40,641 nucleotides of DNA from a bacterium (GTDB taxonomy: Bacteria; RBG-13-66-14): positions 1-40,641 of the forward strand of contig DATKYS010000048.1 of assembly GCA_035528375.1 (NCBI GenBank), read 5' to 3'. Below the pieces are notes generated by a model that made no database searches, was not told the DNA's origin, and saw nothing but the letters and a program-made list of their open reading frames with translations. Numbering within the stretch: the first letter of the stretch is position 1; each line of letters begins with the position of its first letter. This document shows, piece by piece, positions 1-7,811 of the stretch. Made by a program: the position numbers and the translations under genes.

Positions 1-53
1 GAAGGACACGCCTGTCGAGTTTATATCACCCTCTCGAATGACCCGCCCTTTTC

Positions 54-275
54 GGCGGCCCGTGGAAGGGCCGCCATACACCTTTTACATTCAGCATCTC
101 TTCTTTTAAAAGTGTGCTGACAGATCGTTAGCGGTCGTCTCGACATCGTGCTGGTCCGAAATGAAGTGGTGATCCCTATAAAAAACTACGTCATAGCATA
201 ACATGGGCGGGGTACGGAGCCCCCGCCCTACGTCCAATTGGATGATGCGTAGGGCGGCAGCTTTTATATGCCGCC
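54..275. repeat. Intergenic palindromes at the left edge
   Basis: The first 294 bases hold no gene I can support. They contain GC-rich hairpins: GGCGGCCC at 54-61 pairs with GGGCCGCC at 68-75, a GGGCGGGG...CCCCGCCC hairpin lies at 205-228, and a GGCGGC...GCCGCC pair lies at about 253-275. The GTAGGGCGG-type edges match palindromes elsewhere in the window, for example at 32819-32975. They may act as terminators for the minus-strand gene ending at 295, but no clear T-tract follows. They look like members of a dispersed intergenic repeat family. Confidence 0.5.
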
Positions 276-294
276 TTCAAAACCCCTCGTCCGT

Positions 295-813
295 TCAGAG
301 CTGGAACCCCAGACCGAAGACCATGCGCACCGACAGCCCGACCCGCTCACCCACGGGGAAGAGGAGCGCCGCGTCCACAAAGGCGTCCAGGGCGCCGAGC
401 AATTTGATCCCCACCCGAATACCGAGCTCGCCGGCCCAAAGACGCCTCACCTGGGACTTCAGGACATCGGCCGACCGGTTGAAGGGGGCCAGGCGCCAGA
501 AGTAATCCACCCCTCCCCCCAGGCGCAGGAAGAGCTGGGAGGCGGGGTTGGTGAAGTAGTACACGAGGAGCCGCGGCCCCTGGGAGCCGCCCATCTCCGA
601 GAAGGGCTCGGCGAAATAGCCGAGGGTGAAGGCCACCTCATCCAGGCGGAAGCCGAGATCCAGCGCGCAACTGAAAGCCGCCGGCACGTTGGATAGACCG
701 TAGGTGGAGAGCCCGGCCTCGGCTGAGAGGGCGAATCCGCCGTAAGAGGCCGCCAGGGTGAGCGCCGGTAAAAAGATGACGAGGGCCGCGTTTTTGAAAG
801 GAGTGAAGCTCAC
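295..813 (-). CDS. Predicted outer-membrane beta-barrel-like protein
   Basis: This is a protein of about 172 residues that I do not recognise as a named family. It has a short basic N-terminus, a hydrophobic segment and an Ala-rich stretch that fit a signal peptide, followed by alternating hydrophobic/polar strands rich in Gly, Tyr and Phe, and a C-terminus ending GLGFQL. That pattern is typical of small outer-membrane barrels. I chose the GTG at 813 because it puts the signal peptide at the extreme N-terminus; a TTG at 849 in the same frame would add 12 residues, and neither has a good ribosome binding site. It lies just downstream of the M14 carboxypeptidase gene on the same strand. A 7-bp stem (GGGTCGC/GCGACCC, 856-875) lies in the gap. 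The barrel assignment is inferred from composition. Confidence 0.6.
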   Translation of the reverse strand: MSFTPFKNAALVIFLPALTLAASYGGFALSAEAGLSTYGLSNVPAAFSCALDLGFRLDEVAFTLGYFAEPFSEMGGSQGPRLLVYYFTNPASQLFLRLGGGVDYFWRLAPFNRSADVLKSQVRRLWAGELGIRVGIKLLGALDAFVDAALLFPVGERVGLSVRMVFGLGFQL

Positions 814-898
814 GCGAAGATGATATACGATGTGACCGCCTTCCGACAAGTCGAAGGGTCGCCGACCTGCGACCCTCCGGAGGCGGTTGATTTAAAGG

Positions 899-2866
899 TC
901 ATCGGGCGACGACGAAGCGCTGGACCCGAACCACGTCTCCCCGGCGCGCCGCCCGCGCCACCAGCACGTGCACGCCGTTGGAGAGCCCACTGGCGTCCAG
1001 CTCGACGAGGTTACGGCCGGACGGGAGTTCCCCCCGATACAGGACGCATTCCAGCCGCCCCGCCAGATCGTACACGGTTATCTCGCAGTACCCGCCGGCC
1101 GAGTTCACCTCCACACAGGCCCGCTCCCCGACCGGGTTGGGATAGACGCCCAGAATCGCGAACCTTTCCGGGTCGGCCACCGTCTCGATCTCGACGGGAC
1201 CGAAGAGCAGGCGGTGACCTTCGGGTGTAAAGGCCTCGAGGCGGTAACGCGCCACCGTGGCGGGCGGTTCGAGGTCCAGGTAGCTCACGGCGGCACCCGG
1301 AAGGGTCGCCCCGTTCAATTTCTCCCCGATGTGACCCGCGGCGTCGCACCGGTATAGGCTGAAACCGGTGTAATCGCCGACCGGCCGCCACAGGATCAGC
1401 ACCCCGTCGGAGGTCCGCCGGGCGCTGAGCCCCAGATCGTCGCCCGCCTCGACGGGCTCGAACTCCACGTCCAGCGGCGGTGTGCCCTCACCGGTGACCT
1501 CCACATTCTTGAAGACGATGGGGTTGTAACCCTTGGCGGAAAAGACGATGTCGTAAAAACCGTCGGCCAGGGGGAGCCAGTAGTCGCCGTGCTCCGTGGG
1601 ATCGGAGTACGCAAAGGCCTCGTCGCGGGCGCCCACGGTGATGGTGACCGGAACGGGGCCGTCGCCGGCCTCGGTGGCCCTCCCGTGGAGACCGTCGTCG
1701 GCCCACTCGATCCAGCTCTTGATGGCACACCAGTTCACGTCGGCCTGGGAGAGGATGTCGCGCGGGTCGGTGTGCTTATCGTTGTCGGCCTCGATGGTGG
1801 TGTCAATGCACCCCCGCGCGCCGTAGCTCCAGTCGTTCAGATCCCCGTGGGTCTCGTACCAGTCCCAGCCGTCGGTCACCCAGTCCATGTACGTGTCGTC
1901 CTGGTAGCTGTGGCCCTCCACCCAGGGCGGGTACTGGGGGGAGAGCTCGCAGGAGTCGGAGTAGTCGTAGCAGATGGTCTGGATGTGGTCGTCGTCGGGT
2001 GCGCGCTCCGGTTGGTAGTTCCAGACGTAGTTCACGCAGATGGCGCCGGAGTGGTAGGTGAGGCCCAGGACGAAGGTGTTGTCCTCGACCAGGTCGGGGA
2101 CGTTTGCCTCCCGACACCCGGAGTAATCGGCCACGGCCCGGGTCTCCGGCTCGCTGAACGGGTTGGGGCCGGCGTACCACTCACCCTCATCCCACTGGTA
2201 GCTGAAGTTGCGGTTCAGGTCCACACCATCGGCGTTTAACCGGGTGCCCATGACGTAGCCGTCGGGGTTGACCAGCGGCTGGAGCCAGATTTCGAAGCTC
2301 TTGACCAGATCGGTTATTTCGGGATCGACGCCGTAGCCGGTGAGAAGGCGCTCGGCGGCGTAGAGGACTATCTCGTTGGCGGTTATCTCGTCACCGTGGA
2401 TGGTGCCGACTATGCGAACCTCGGGCTCGTACTCCTCGAAGGAGGGATTGTCGGTGACGACGAGAACGTAGAGCTCACGGTCCTGAACCGAATCGCCCGC
2501 GTCCACCAGGCGGCAGATGTTGGGGTATTCGACGGCCCACTGCTGCAGCAGGGCGATGGTGTCGTCGTAGGAGTGGAAGGCGTCCCAAGGCTCGTCACGG
2601 TCGTCGGCCGGCCAGAGGGCACGCTCGGCGGCGTAATGCGCCGCCAGGTCGGCGACGAGCACCCGGTGCGGCCACGGCAGACCGGCCAGGAGCTCCGGGG
2701 CGTCGGTGTAGCAGTAGGCGTATCCCGAGCGATAGTCGTCAACGACGAGGGGGTACCCGGAGAGCAGGGCCAGATCCTCGCGCTCGATCGGGCCAACCAG
2801 GACCAGTGACTCGGTTGCGCCGGCCAGAACCGCCCAGACCAGGAGCAAAAGCACGACCCGTTTCAT
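899..2866 (-). CDS. Secreted M14 zinc carboxypeptidase with C-terminal sorting domain
   Basis: This 655-residue secreted enzyme should remove C-terminal residues from peptides outside the cell. After an N-terminal signal peptide the M14 catalytic domain shows the zinc motif HGDE near residues 157-160, NPDG near 200, DLNRNF near 216, the third zinc ligand in TYHSG near 272 and the catalytic Glu in TTIE near 359. A carboxypeptidase regulatory-like beta-sandwich follows, then a type III-like domain. A C-terminal sorting domain (YPNPVGE ... VYDLAGR ... SNGVHVLVA) closes the protein. The start is the ATG at 2866 because GGAGGAG sits just upstream; a GTG at 2881 would place this Shine-Dalgarno sequence inside the gene. 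The sorting domain implies export and surface attachment by a type IX-like or related route, which is not seen in this window. Confidence 0.93.
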   Translation of the reverse strand: MKRVVLLLLVWAVLAGATESLVLVGPIEREDLALLSGYPLVVDDYRSGYAYCYTDAPELLAGLPWPHRVLVADLAAHYAAERALWPADDRDEPWDAFHSYDDTIALLQQWAVEYPNICRLVDAGDSVQDRELYVLVVTDNPSFEEYEPEVRIVGTIHGDEITANEIVLYAAERLLTGYGVDPEITDLVKSFEIWLQPLVNPDGYVMGTRLNADGVDLNRNFSYQWDEGEWYAGPNPFSEPETRAVADYSGCREANVPDLVEDNTFVLGLTYHSGAICVNYVWNYQPERAPDDDHIQTICYDYSDSCELSPQYPPWVEGHSYQDDTYMDWVTDGWDWYETHGDLNDWSYGARGCIDTTIEADNDKHTDPRDILSQADVNWCAIKSWIEWADDGLHGRATEAGDGPVPVTITVGARDEAFAYSDPTEHGDYWLPLADGFYDIVFSAKGYNPIVFKNVEVTGEGTPPLDVEFEPVEAGDDLGLSARRTSDGVLILWRPVGDYTGFSLYRCDAAGHIGEKLNGATLPGAAVSYLDLEPPATVARYRLEAFTPEGHRLLFGPVEIETVADPERFAILGVYPNPVGERACVEVNSAGGYCEITVYDLAGRLECVLYRGELPSGRNLVELDASGLSNGVHVLVARAARRGDVVRVQRFVVAR

Positions 2867-2886
2867 GGCTCCTCCTTCCACGAATC

Positions 2887-2915
2887 ATATTAGTACCCGA
2901 CCGACCGAGCGTCAA
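2887..2915 (-). promoter_or_regulatory. Sigma-70-type promoter for the M14 gene
   Basis: Read on the minus strand, TTGACG (2915-2910) is followed after 17 bases by TAATAT (2892-2887). The predicted start of transcription is about 15 bases before the carboxypeptidase ATG, leaving room for its GGAGGAG ribosome binding site. It is back to back with the promoter at 2935-2963. Confidence 0.6.
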
Positions 2916-2934
2916 GGGGAGTCGAGCCCGCGCG

Positions 2935-2963
2935 TTGACCCGCCGGATTCCGCGTGGCATAAT
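2935..2963 (+). promoter_or_regulatory. Sigma-70-type promoter facing the acyltransferase remnant and lptA
   Basis: TTGACC (2935-2940), a 17-base spacer and CATAAT (2958-2963) form a good consensus promoter. It would transcribe the broken acyltransferase at 3003 and probably continue into lptA-lptB, since no terminator is evident between them. This offers a reason why the remnant region is still present: it carries the leader of the lpt genes. Confidence 0.6.
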
Positions 2964-3002
2964 CCCTTGTCGAAAGGGGACTAAACCCGTTTTCCCGTGG
3001 CG

Positions 3003-3425
3003 ATGGACGAACCACGGCGATCTAACCTCGACCGGGCCGCCCGCGAGCCGGGTCGCGCCCTCCGGTACGCGTGGAGCCGTCTGCGCGGAGGGCTCGCCCG
3101 TTTTCGTTGCGTCTTCCGGAACGGGTGACCATCGGGAAGGGCTTCCGGCTGCTGGGCCGGCTGCGAATTCGAGGACCGGGTCGGGTGGTGATCGGGGACG
3201 ACGTTTACGTGGACGGCCCCCCCGACCGTCAGCCTGCCGACGTACTCACCCGGGGCCGAGATACGCATCGGCGCCGGCAGCTACTTGAACGGCACGCGCA
3301 TCCGCCGGGGCAGCACCGTCGCCGCGGGAGCGGTCGTGATGGGCCGCTTCCCCGAGAAGGTCGTCATCGCCGGGAACCCGGCCCGCGTGATAATGGGGGT
3401 GGGCGAGCCTCCGTCCGCGGTGTGA
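3003..3425 (+). pseudogene. Decayed hexapeptide-repeat (left-handed beta-helix) acyltransferase
   Basis: The three frames together spell a WcaF/maltose O-acetyltransferase-like protein, but it cannot be read continuously. Frame A starts at the ATG at 3003 and ends at a TGA near 3126. Frame B carries VTIGKGF ... VVIGDDVYVDGPP. Frame A then resumes with TVSLPTYSPGAEIRIGAGSY and ends with the family hallmark VAAGAVVMGRFPEKVVIAGNP. The second shift falls in a run of seven C (3217-3223); six C would restore VDGPPTVSL. In addition, the stretch normally lying between LNGTRI and the AAGAVV turn (several hexapeptide coils) is missing, so this is more than one sequencing error. It lies directly upstream of lptA and has a good promoter. 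Confidence 0.75.
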
Positions 3426-3499
3426 GTCGGCGGACCACGGAATAGTCGGCCGAGGATGCGGTGGAGAGCGCCTGCCCGAAGAGAGTCGAGACCTTCAAA

Positions 3500-4657
3500 A
3501 TGACACGCGGCAAAAAAAGCCTGGGCATGGCCCTTCTCCTGCTGCTCCTGCCTATCGCGGCCCTCGCGGCCGAGGAGACCGGGGAGGCGCCCTCCGACGG
3601 GGAGACCCGGCGCATCGAGCTCGGCAAGCCCGGCGAGGACTACTACCTGGAGGCCGACCGCGTGGTGGGGAACTTCACCGAGGGCATCCGCACCGTCCGC
3701 GCCCTGGGTCACGTGAAACTCGTCCAGGGACCGACGGAGATAACCGCCGACGAGCTCTACTACTACGACCGGGAGCAGATAGCCCTCCTCAAGGGCAAGG
3801 TCATGGTCCTGGATAGAGAGAAGAACGCCCGCCTCGAGGGGCGCTACCTGGAGTACCACCGCGCCGGCCGCTACGTGATTCTCACCGAGGAGCCGGAGCT
3901 CTTCCTGGTGAACCGCGCCGGGGGCGACGTCCACGTCACGGGCAAGGTAATGGAGTACTACCTGGACGAGGACCGGGGAGTGGCCTCGGGCGGGGTGCGA
4001 ATAGACCAGGAGGAGCTCTACGCCGAGGGCGACCGGGCGACCTACTACGGCGGCGAGAACAAGATCATCCTGGAGGGCGACCCCATCGCCTGGCGGGGGG
4101 ACGACAAGGCCGGCGGGGAGCTGATGACCATGTACCTCCTCGACGAGGAGGGCGGCCTGGAGAAGATAGAGATTGACGGCACCGCCCGCGCGGTGTACCA
4201 CGTGGCCAAGGAAGAGGACACGGCGGACGGGGAGAAGGGGAAGCTTGAACTGGCCGGCGACCGTATCGTACTCTTCTACGTGGGCGACGAGGCCGACCGC
4301 ATCGTCTGCACCGGGAACGCCACCGCCCTCTACCTGCCCGACCCGGCCTCGGGGGAGGAGGGGCGGATAGACTCCCGGGCCCAGGAGATAACCATCTACC
4401 TCGAGGAAGAGGTGGCGACCCAGATAACCCTCGAGGGTGACGCCTACGCCCTCTACCAGCCCGACCCCGGCAACCCGCACCCCGACCGGGGTCGCACCGA
4501 GATGCAGGGCTCGCACATGGACCTCTTCATGGTGGACGGCGAGCTGGACCGCTTCGTCGCCCGCGGGCACGCCCAGGGGAGCTACGTCCCCCCCGAGAGG
4601 GCCGAGGCCCCCGAACCGGAGACGCCGCCCGTCGAGGAAACGCAAACGGAGGAGTAG
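3500..4657 (+). CDS. lptA: LptA/OstA-like periplasmic lipopolysaccharide-transport protein, long form
   Basis: This 385-residue periplasmic protein belongs to the OstA/LptA beta-jellyroll family that bridges lipopolysaccharide from the inner to the outer membrane. A signal peptide (hydrophobic core MALLLLLLPIAALAA) is followed by repeating strands such as YLEADRVVGNF, ITADELYYYD, LYAEGDRATYY and LELAGDRIVLFY, which look like two OstA-type units in tandem. It is about twice the length of Escherichia coli LptA (185 residues), so it may span more of the periplasm or fuse LptC-like and LptA-like roles. The tail is acidic and rich in Pro and Glu. I chose the ATG at 3500 because it opens directly into the signal peptide; a GTG at 3461 adds 13 unlikely residues. 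lptB follows after 5 bases. Confidence 0.8.
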   Translation: MTRGKKSLGMALLLLLLPIAALAAEETGEAPSDGETRRIELGKPGEDYYLEADRVVGNFTEGIRTVRALGHVKLVQGPTEITADELYYYDREQIALLKGKVMVLDREKNARLEGRYLEYHRAGRYVILTEEPELFLVNRAGGDVHVTGKVMEYYLDEDRGVASGGVRIDQEELYAEGDRATYYGGENKIILEGDPIAWRGDDKAGGELMTMYLLDEEGGLEKIEIDGTARAVYHVAKEEDTADGEKGKLELAGDRIVLFYVGDEADRIVCTGNATALYLPDPASGEEGRIDSRAQEITIYLEEEVATQITLEGDAYALYQPDPGNPHPDRGRTEMQGSHMDLFMVDGELDRFVARGHAQGSYVPPERAEAPEPETPPVEETQTEE

Positions 4658-4662
4658 AGCCG

Positions 4663-5430
4663 GTGGTCGAAAAAGACGCCAGGCCCGCGGGAAAGCCGGA
4701 GCACAACGGGTCCGTCCTCTCCACCTCGGGGCTGGACAAAATCTACCGCAAGCGGAAGGTGGTCAACGAAGCCACCATCCGGGTGCGGCAGGGCGAGGTG
4801 GTGGGCCTTCTGGGCCCCAACGGCGCGGGGAAGACCACCACCTTTTACATGATAACGGGGCTCATCCGCCCCGACGCGGGCCAGGTTTACCTGGACGGCG
4901 ATGAAATCACCCACGAGCCGATGTACAAGCGGGCGCGGATGGGCATCGGCTACCTGGCCCAGGAGCCCTCCATCTTCACCAAGCTCACCGTCCGGGACAA
5001 CATCTACGCCATCCTGGAGACGCTGCCGCTGACGCACGCCGAGCGCGCCGGACGCCTCAAGGAGCTTTTGGCAAAGCTGGACCTCACGCCGCTGGCGGAT
5101 AAAAAAGCCTACACGCTTTCCGGCGGCGAGAGGCGGCGGGTGGAAATCACGCGGGCTTTAGTCAGGCAGCCGAGGTTCATGCTCCTGGACGAGCCCTTCG
5201 CCGGTATAGACCCCATAGCCGTCGAGGGCATCCAGAAAATCATCGAGAAGCTCCAGGAGGACGGGCTCGGAATCCTGGTGACCGACCACAACGTGCGCGA
5301 GACGCTCTCCATAACTGACCGGTCGTACATCATGTACGAGGGGCAGATTTTAATCGAGGGTACGAGCCGGGAGTTGGCGAACGACCCCGAAGCCCGCCGG
5401 ATCTACCTCGGCGAGCGTTTCCAGATGTAA
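4663..5430 (+). CDS. lptB: LptB, ATPase of the lipopolysaccharide export ABC transporter
   Basis: This 255-residue cytoplasmic ATPase powers LptBFGC extraction of lipopolysaccharide from the inner membrane. Visible motifs are Walker A GPNGAGKTT, the Q-loop in YLAQEPSIF, the signature LSGGERRR, Walker B FMLLDEPFAGIDP and the switch His in VTDHNV. The FAGIDPIAV segment and the overall length match LptB rather than other ABC ATPases. An unusual extension of about 20 residues (VEKDARPAGKPEHNGS) precedes the first strand. The GTG start at 4663 is supported by GGAGGAG eight bases upstream, which overlaps the end of lptA and implies translational coupling. LptF/G are not in the window. Confidence 0.93.
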   Translation: MVEKDARPAGKPEHNGSVLSTSGLDKIYRKRKVVNEATIRVRQGEVVGLLGPNGAGKTTTFYMITGLIRPDAGQVYLDGDEITHEPMYKRARMGIGYLAQEPSIFTKLTVRDNIYAILETLPLTHAERAGRLKELLAKLDLTPLADKKAYTLSGGERRRVEITRALVRQPRFMLLDEPFAGIDPIAVEGIQKIIEKLQEDGLGILVTDHNVRETLSITDRSYIMYEGQILIEGTSRELANDPEARRIYLGERFQM

Positions 5431-5431
5431 G

Positions 5432-5547
5432 CCCCCTCTCCCTGTGGGAGGTTGCGGGTCGGTCTCCCTCTCCCCGTGGGAGAGGGCCGGGGTGAGGGCT
5501 ACCTTATGTCCCCTCTCCCTTTAAGGGAGAGGGTTAGGGTGAGGGTA
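5432..5547. repeat. Composite CCCTCTCCC/GGGAGAGGG intergenic palindromes
   Basis: The gap between lptB and the next gene is filled by nested inverted repeats. CCCTCTCCCCGTGGGAGAGGG lies near 5472-5488, and CCCTCTCCCTTTAAGGGAGAGGG follows near 5512-5532, trailed by GGTGAGGG tails. The same composite order recurs at 22829-22912 and in decayed form at 24119-24165 and 40254-40335. It may terminate lptAB transcription, although there is no T-tract. Confidence 0.7.
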
Positions 5548-5592
5548 GAAATACGGGTATAGAGCGACCCACCAAAACCCATTAAACCTTAT

Positions 5593-6435
5593 ATGATTAA
5601 TAAAATATCCCTTATCTGCTTCCTGGCGACCGCCACCCTCGCCCAGGAGGGCCGGCTGGCCTTTTCCGCCTACGACGAGGCCACCGGGCGCCACCTCACC
5701 TACACCTACGACCTCGCCACCGACGACCTCCGCGAGGTCGTAATTCCCGTCGAGGCCGACTGCGGCGACCTGGCCCTCATCTACGACGGCTCCCGCGTGG
5801 CCGTCGAGCTGGACGCGGACGGCGAACAGCTCCTCTACGTCTGCCCCACGCGCACCGGCGAAAGAGCGCTGCACCGGGCGCCCTTCCCCGGCGCCGAACC
5901 CTCCTGGATCGCCTACACGACTTTGTGCTACACGATTTCGGGCGACCTGTGGCACTGGGACGGCGTCAACGACCCCCTGGACTGGCAGCCGGACGCGGGC
6001 CGCTCCCCGGTCCACCGCGACTGGGTGAACATTTTTTACATCCTCGACTACCCGGACGGGGAGGAGGCCATCGTCCACGTGAACGTCAACGAGGGTGCGG
6101 AGGAGGCGGTGCTCTCCACCGAGCGCGTCACCGAGCGCCTGGACGACCTGGACGTGAGCCCCGACGGGCGCTACCTGGCGTTTTCGTGGGTGGAGTCCTC
6201 CGGGGCGATTCTGTTCCTGGACCTGGAGGGGGGCGGACCGCCGTTGCGGGCGGCGTCTTCCGCGGGCGAGCTGCGCTGGCCCTCCTTCAGCCCCGACGGT
6301 GAGTGGCTCGCCTACTACGACGCCGGGGGCGGGGCGGTCATGGCCGTGCCCGTGGAGGGCGGCGACCCGGTGAAGCTCTACGACCTCTGCGACTGCCGCG
6401 GCCTGGACTGGGGCCCCACCCCCGAGGACTGGTGA
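5593..6435 (+). CDS. Secreted TolB/PD40-type beta-propeller protein
   Basis: This 280-residue protein has a short signal peptide (MINKISLICFLATATLAQ) followed by repeats of the PD40/TolB type, such as VSPDGRYLAFSWV and FSPDGEWLAYYDAGG, that form propeller blades. It resembles the lipoprotein at 27300 in fold but lacks a lipobox. No catalytic residues are evident; such proteins bind partners or ligands in the periplasm. There is no clear ribosome binding site before the ATG, and the 5' flank is unusually AT-rich for this genome. Its TGA stop shares a base with the ATG of the oxidase gene, so it is the first gene of the operon running to 9973. The functional link with the three metabolic enzymes is not obvious. 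Confidence 0.75.
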   Translation: MINKISLICFLATATLAQEGRLAFSAYDEATGRHLTYTYDLATDDLREVVIPVEADCGDLALIYDGSRVAVELDADGEQLLYVCPTRTGERALHRAPFPGAEPSWIAYTTLCYTISGDLWHWDGVNDPLDWQPDAGRSPVHRDWVNIFYILDYPDGEEAIVHVNVNEGAEEAVLSTERVTERLDDLDVSPDGRYLAFSWVESSGAILFLDLEGGGPPLRAASSAGELRWPSFSPDGEWLAYYDAGGGAVMAVPVEGGDPVKLYDLCDCRGLDWGPTPEDW

Positions 6436-7808
6436 TGGTCGAGCTGCCGCGCGCCTTCCTCCGCGGTCTGCGCCGCATCGTCGGCCGGAAAAATCTGCTC
6501 CAAAAACCCACCGACCTCTTCGCCCACTCCTACGACGCCACCAACCGGCCCGTGAAACCCGGGCTCGTCGTCCGCGTGACCGAGCGGGGCCAGGTCCCGC
6601 CGATTCTCAGGCTGGCGAACGAGCACGGGATTCCCATCGTCCCCCGGGGGGCGGGGACCGGCTTCACCGGCGGTAGCCTGACCGTCCGGGGCGGCGCGGT
6701 GCTGCTCCTGGACCGGCTGAACCGGATTCTCGGGATTGACGAAAAAGGGCGCGAGGCGGTGGTCGAGCCCGGCGTGGTGACGGAAGACCTCCAACGGGCG
6801 GTGGAAAAAATCGGGCTTTTCTACCCGCCGGACCCCGCCAGCCAGGACGTCTCGACCCTGGGCGGCAATTTCTCGGAGAACGCCGGGGGCCCCCGCGGCG
6901 TGCGCTACGGCGTCACCGGGGACTGGGTGAAGTCGGTCCTGGCGGCCCTGCCCGACGGGACGCTCGTGGATACGGCGTCCGACCCGGCGCTGACCCAACT
7001 CCTCCTGGCCGGCGAGGGAACGCTGGGCGTGGCGCTGGAGCTCCGGCTGCACCTGGCTAAAAATCCCCCGGACACGGCGACCGTCCGGGCGTTGTTCACC
7101 GATACGGCCTCCGCCTGCGACGCGGTGACCGAGATTCTCTCCTCGGGCCTCGCGCCGTCCAAACTTGAGTTCATGGACGCCGAAACCCTGCGGTGCGTCA
7201 GCCGCTACCTGGGTGAACCGCCGCCACCGAGGGATTCCGCCCTCCTCCTGGTCGAGCTGGACGGCTCCGCGGGGGAGGTCGGGGAATCCCTGCCCGCCGT
7301 CCACGGCATCTGCGAGCGCCGGGGGGCCGTAGAGCTGTCCGTGGCCCGGGAGGCCGGGGAGCAGGAAAATCTTTGGGCCATGCGCCGCGCCGGTTCGCCG
7401 GCCATCGCCCGCCTCAAGCCCCTGAAGATAAACGAGGACGTGGTCGTCCCCCGGGGCGCGCTCCCCCGGATGGTCGGGACCATCGAGGAGCTCAGGCGGA
7501 AGTACGGCCTTTTAATTCCCGTCTTCGGCCACGCCGGCGACGGCAACCTCCACGTGAACGTCATGTGCGACCCGGCGGACTCCGGCGAATACGCCCGGGC
7601 GCGGAAGGCCCTGGACGAGATCTTGACCGCCGTGTTAGCCTTGGGCGGTACGCTTTCCGGCGAGCACGGCGTCGGCGTGTCGAAGCAGCCCTTCATCGGG
7701 CGGGAGCTGCCCGAGGCGGTGATAGCGCTCTCCCGGCGCGTCAAGCGGCGCCTGGACCCCCGGAACGTCTTGAACCCCGCAAAAATTTTCCCCTCCCCCG
7801 AGGAGTGA
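6435..7808 (+). CDS. glcD: FAD-binding glycolate/D-lactate dehydrogenase subunit (GlcD family)
   Basis: This 457-residue flavoprotein of the FAD-linked oxidase C-terminal family oxidises a 2-hydroxy acid such as glycolate or D-lactate to the 2-oxo acid. The FAD-binding domain shows VPRGAGTGFTGGS and YPPDPASQDVSTLGGN. The C-terminal cap domain shows NEDVVVPR, FGHAGDGNLHVN and SGEHGVGVSKQPF, all diagnostic for GlcD/Dld proteins. The start is the ATG at 6435, overlapping the preceding TGA by one base; the open frame continues upstream only as a shadow of the propeller gene. Its usual partners GlcE and the iron-sulfur GlcF are absent here, so it is either a stand-alone form or is paired with distant genes. 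The exact substrate cannot be read from the sequence. Confidence 0.88.
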   Translation: MVELPRAFLRGLRRIVGRKNLLQKPTDLFAHSYDATNRPVKPGLVVRVTERGQVPPILRLANEHGIPIVPRGAGTGFTGGSLTVRGGAVLLLDRLNRILGIDEKGREAVVEPGVVTEDLQRAVEKIGLFYPPDPASQDVSTLGGNFSENAGGPRGVRYGVTGDWVKSVLAALPDGTLVDTASDPALTQLLLAGEGTLGVALELRLHLAKNPPDTATVRALFTDTASACDAVTEILSSGLAPSKLEFMDAETLRCVSRYLGEPPPPRDSALLLVELDGSAGEVGESLPAVHGICERRGAVELSVAREAGEQENLWAMRRAGSPAIARLKPLKINEDVVVPRGALPRMVGTIEELRRKYGLLIPVFGHAGDGNLHVNVMCDPADSGEYARARKALDEILTAVLALGGTLSGEHGVGVSKQPFIGRELPEAVIALSRRVKRRLDPRNVLNPAKIFPSPEE

Positions 7809-7811
7809 ACC

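Noticed and set aside
203-1391. Long open frames opposite the barrel-like and M14 genes
   Set aside because: They are antisense shadows produced by GC-rich codon bias; the minus-strand genes have clear domains and ribosome binding sites.
3705-3720. parS-like sequence TGGGTCACGTGAAACT inside lptA, 13 of 16 matches to the parS consensus
   Set aside because: It lies 25 kb from parAB, inside codons for a conserved-looking segment, and only one arm is good; one partial hit is compatible with chance.
3281-4645. A 454-codon open frame antisense to lptA
   Set aside because: It is a shadow: Val/Gly/Leu-rich composition without domains, while the plus strand encodes a signal peptide and OstA repeats.
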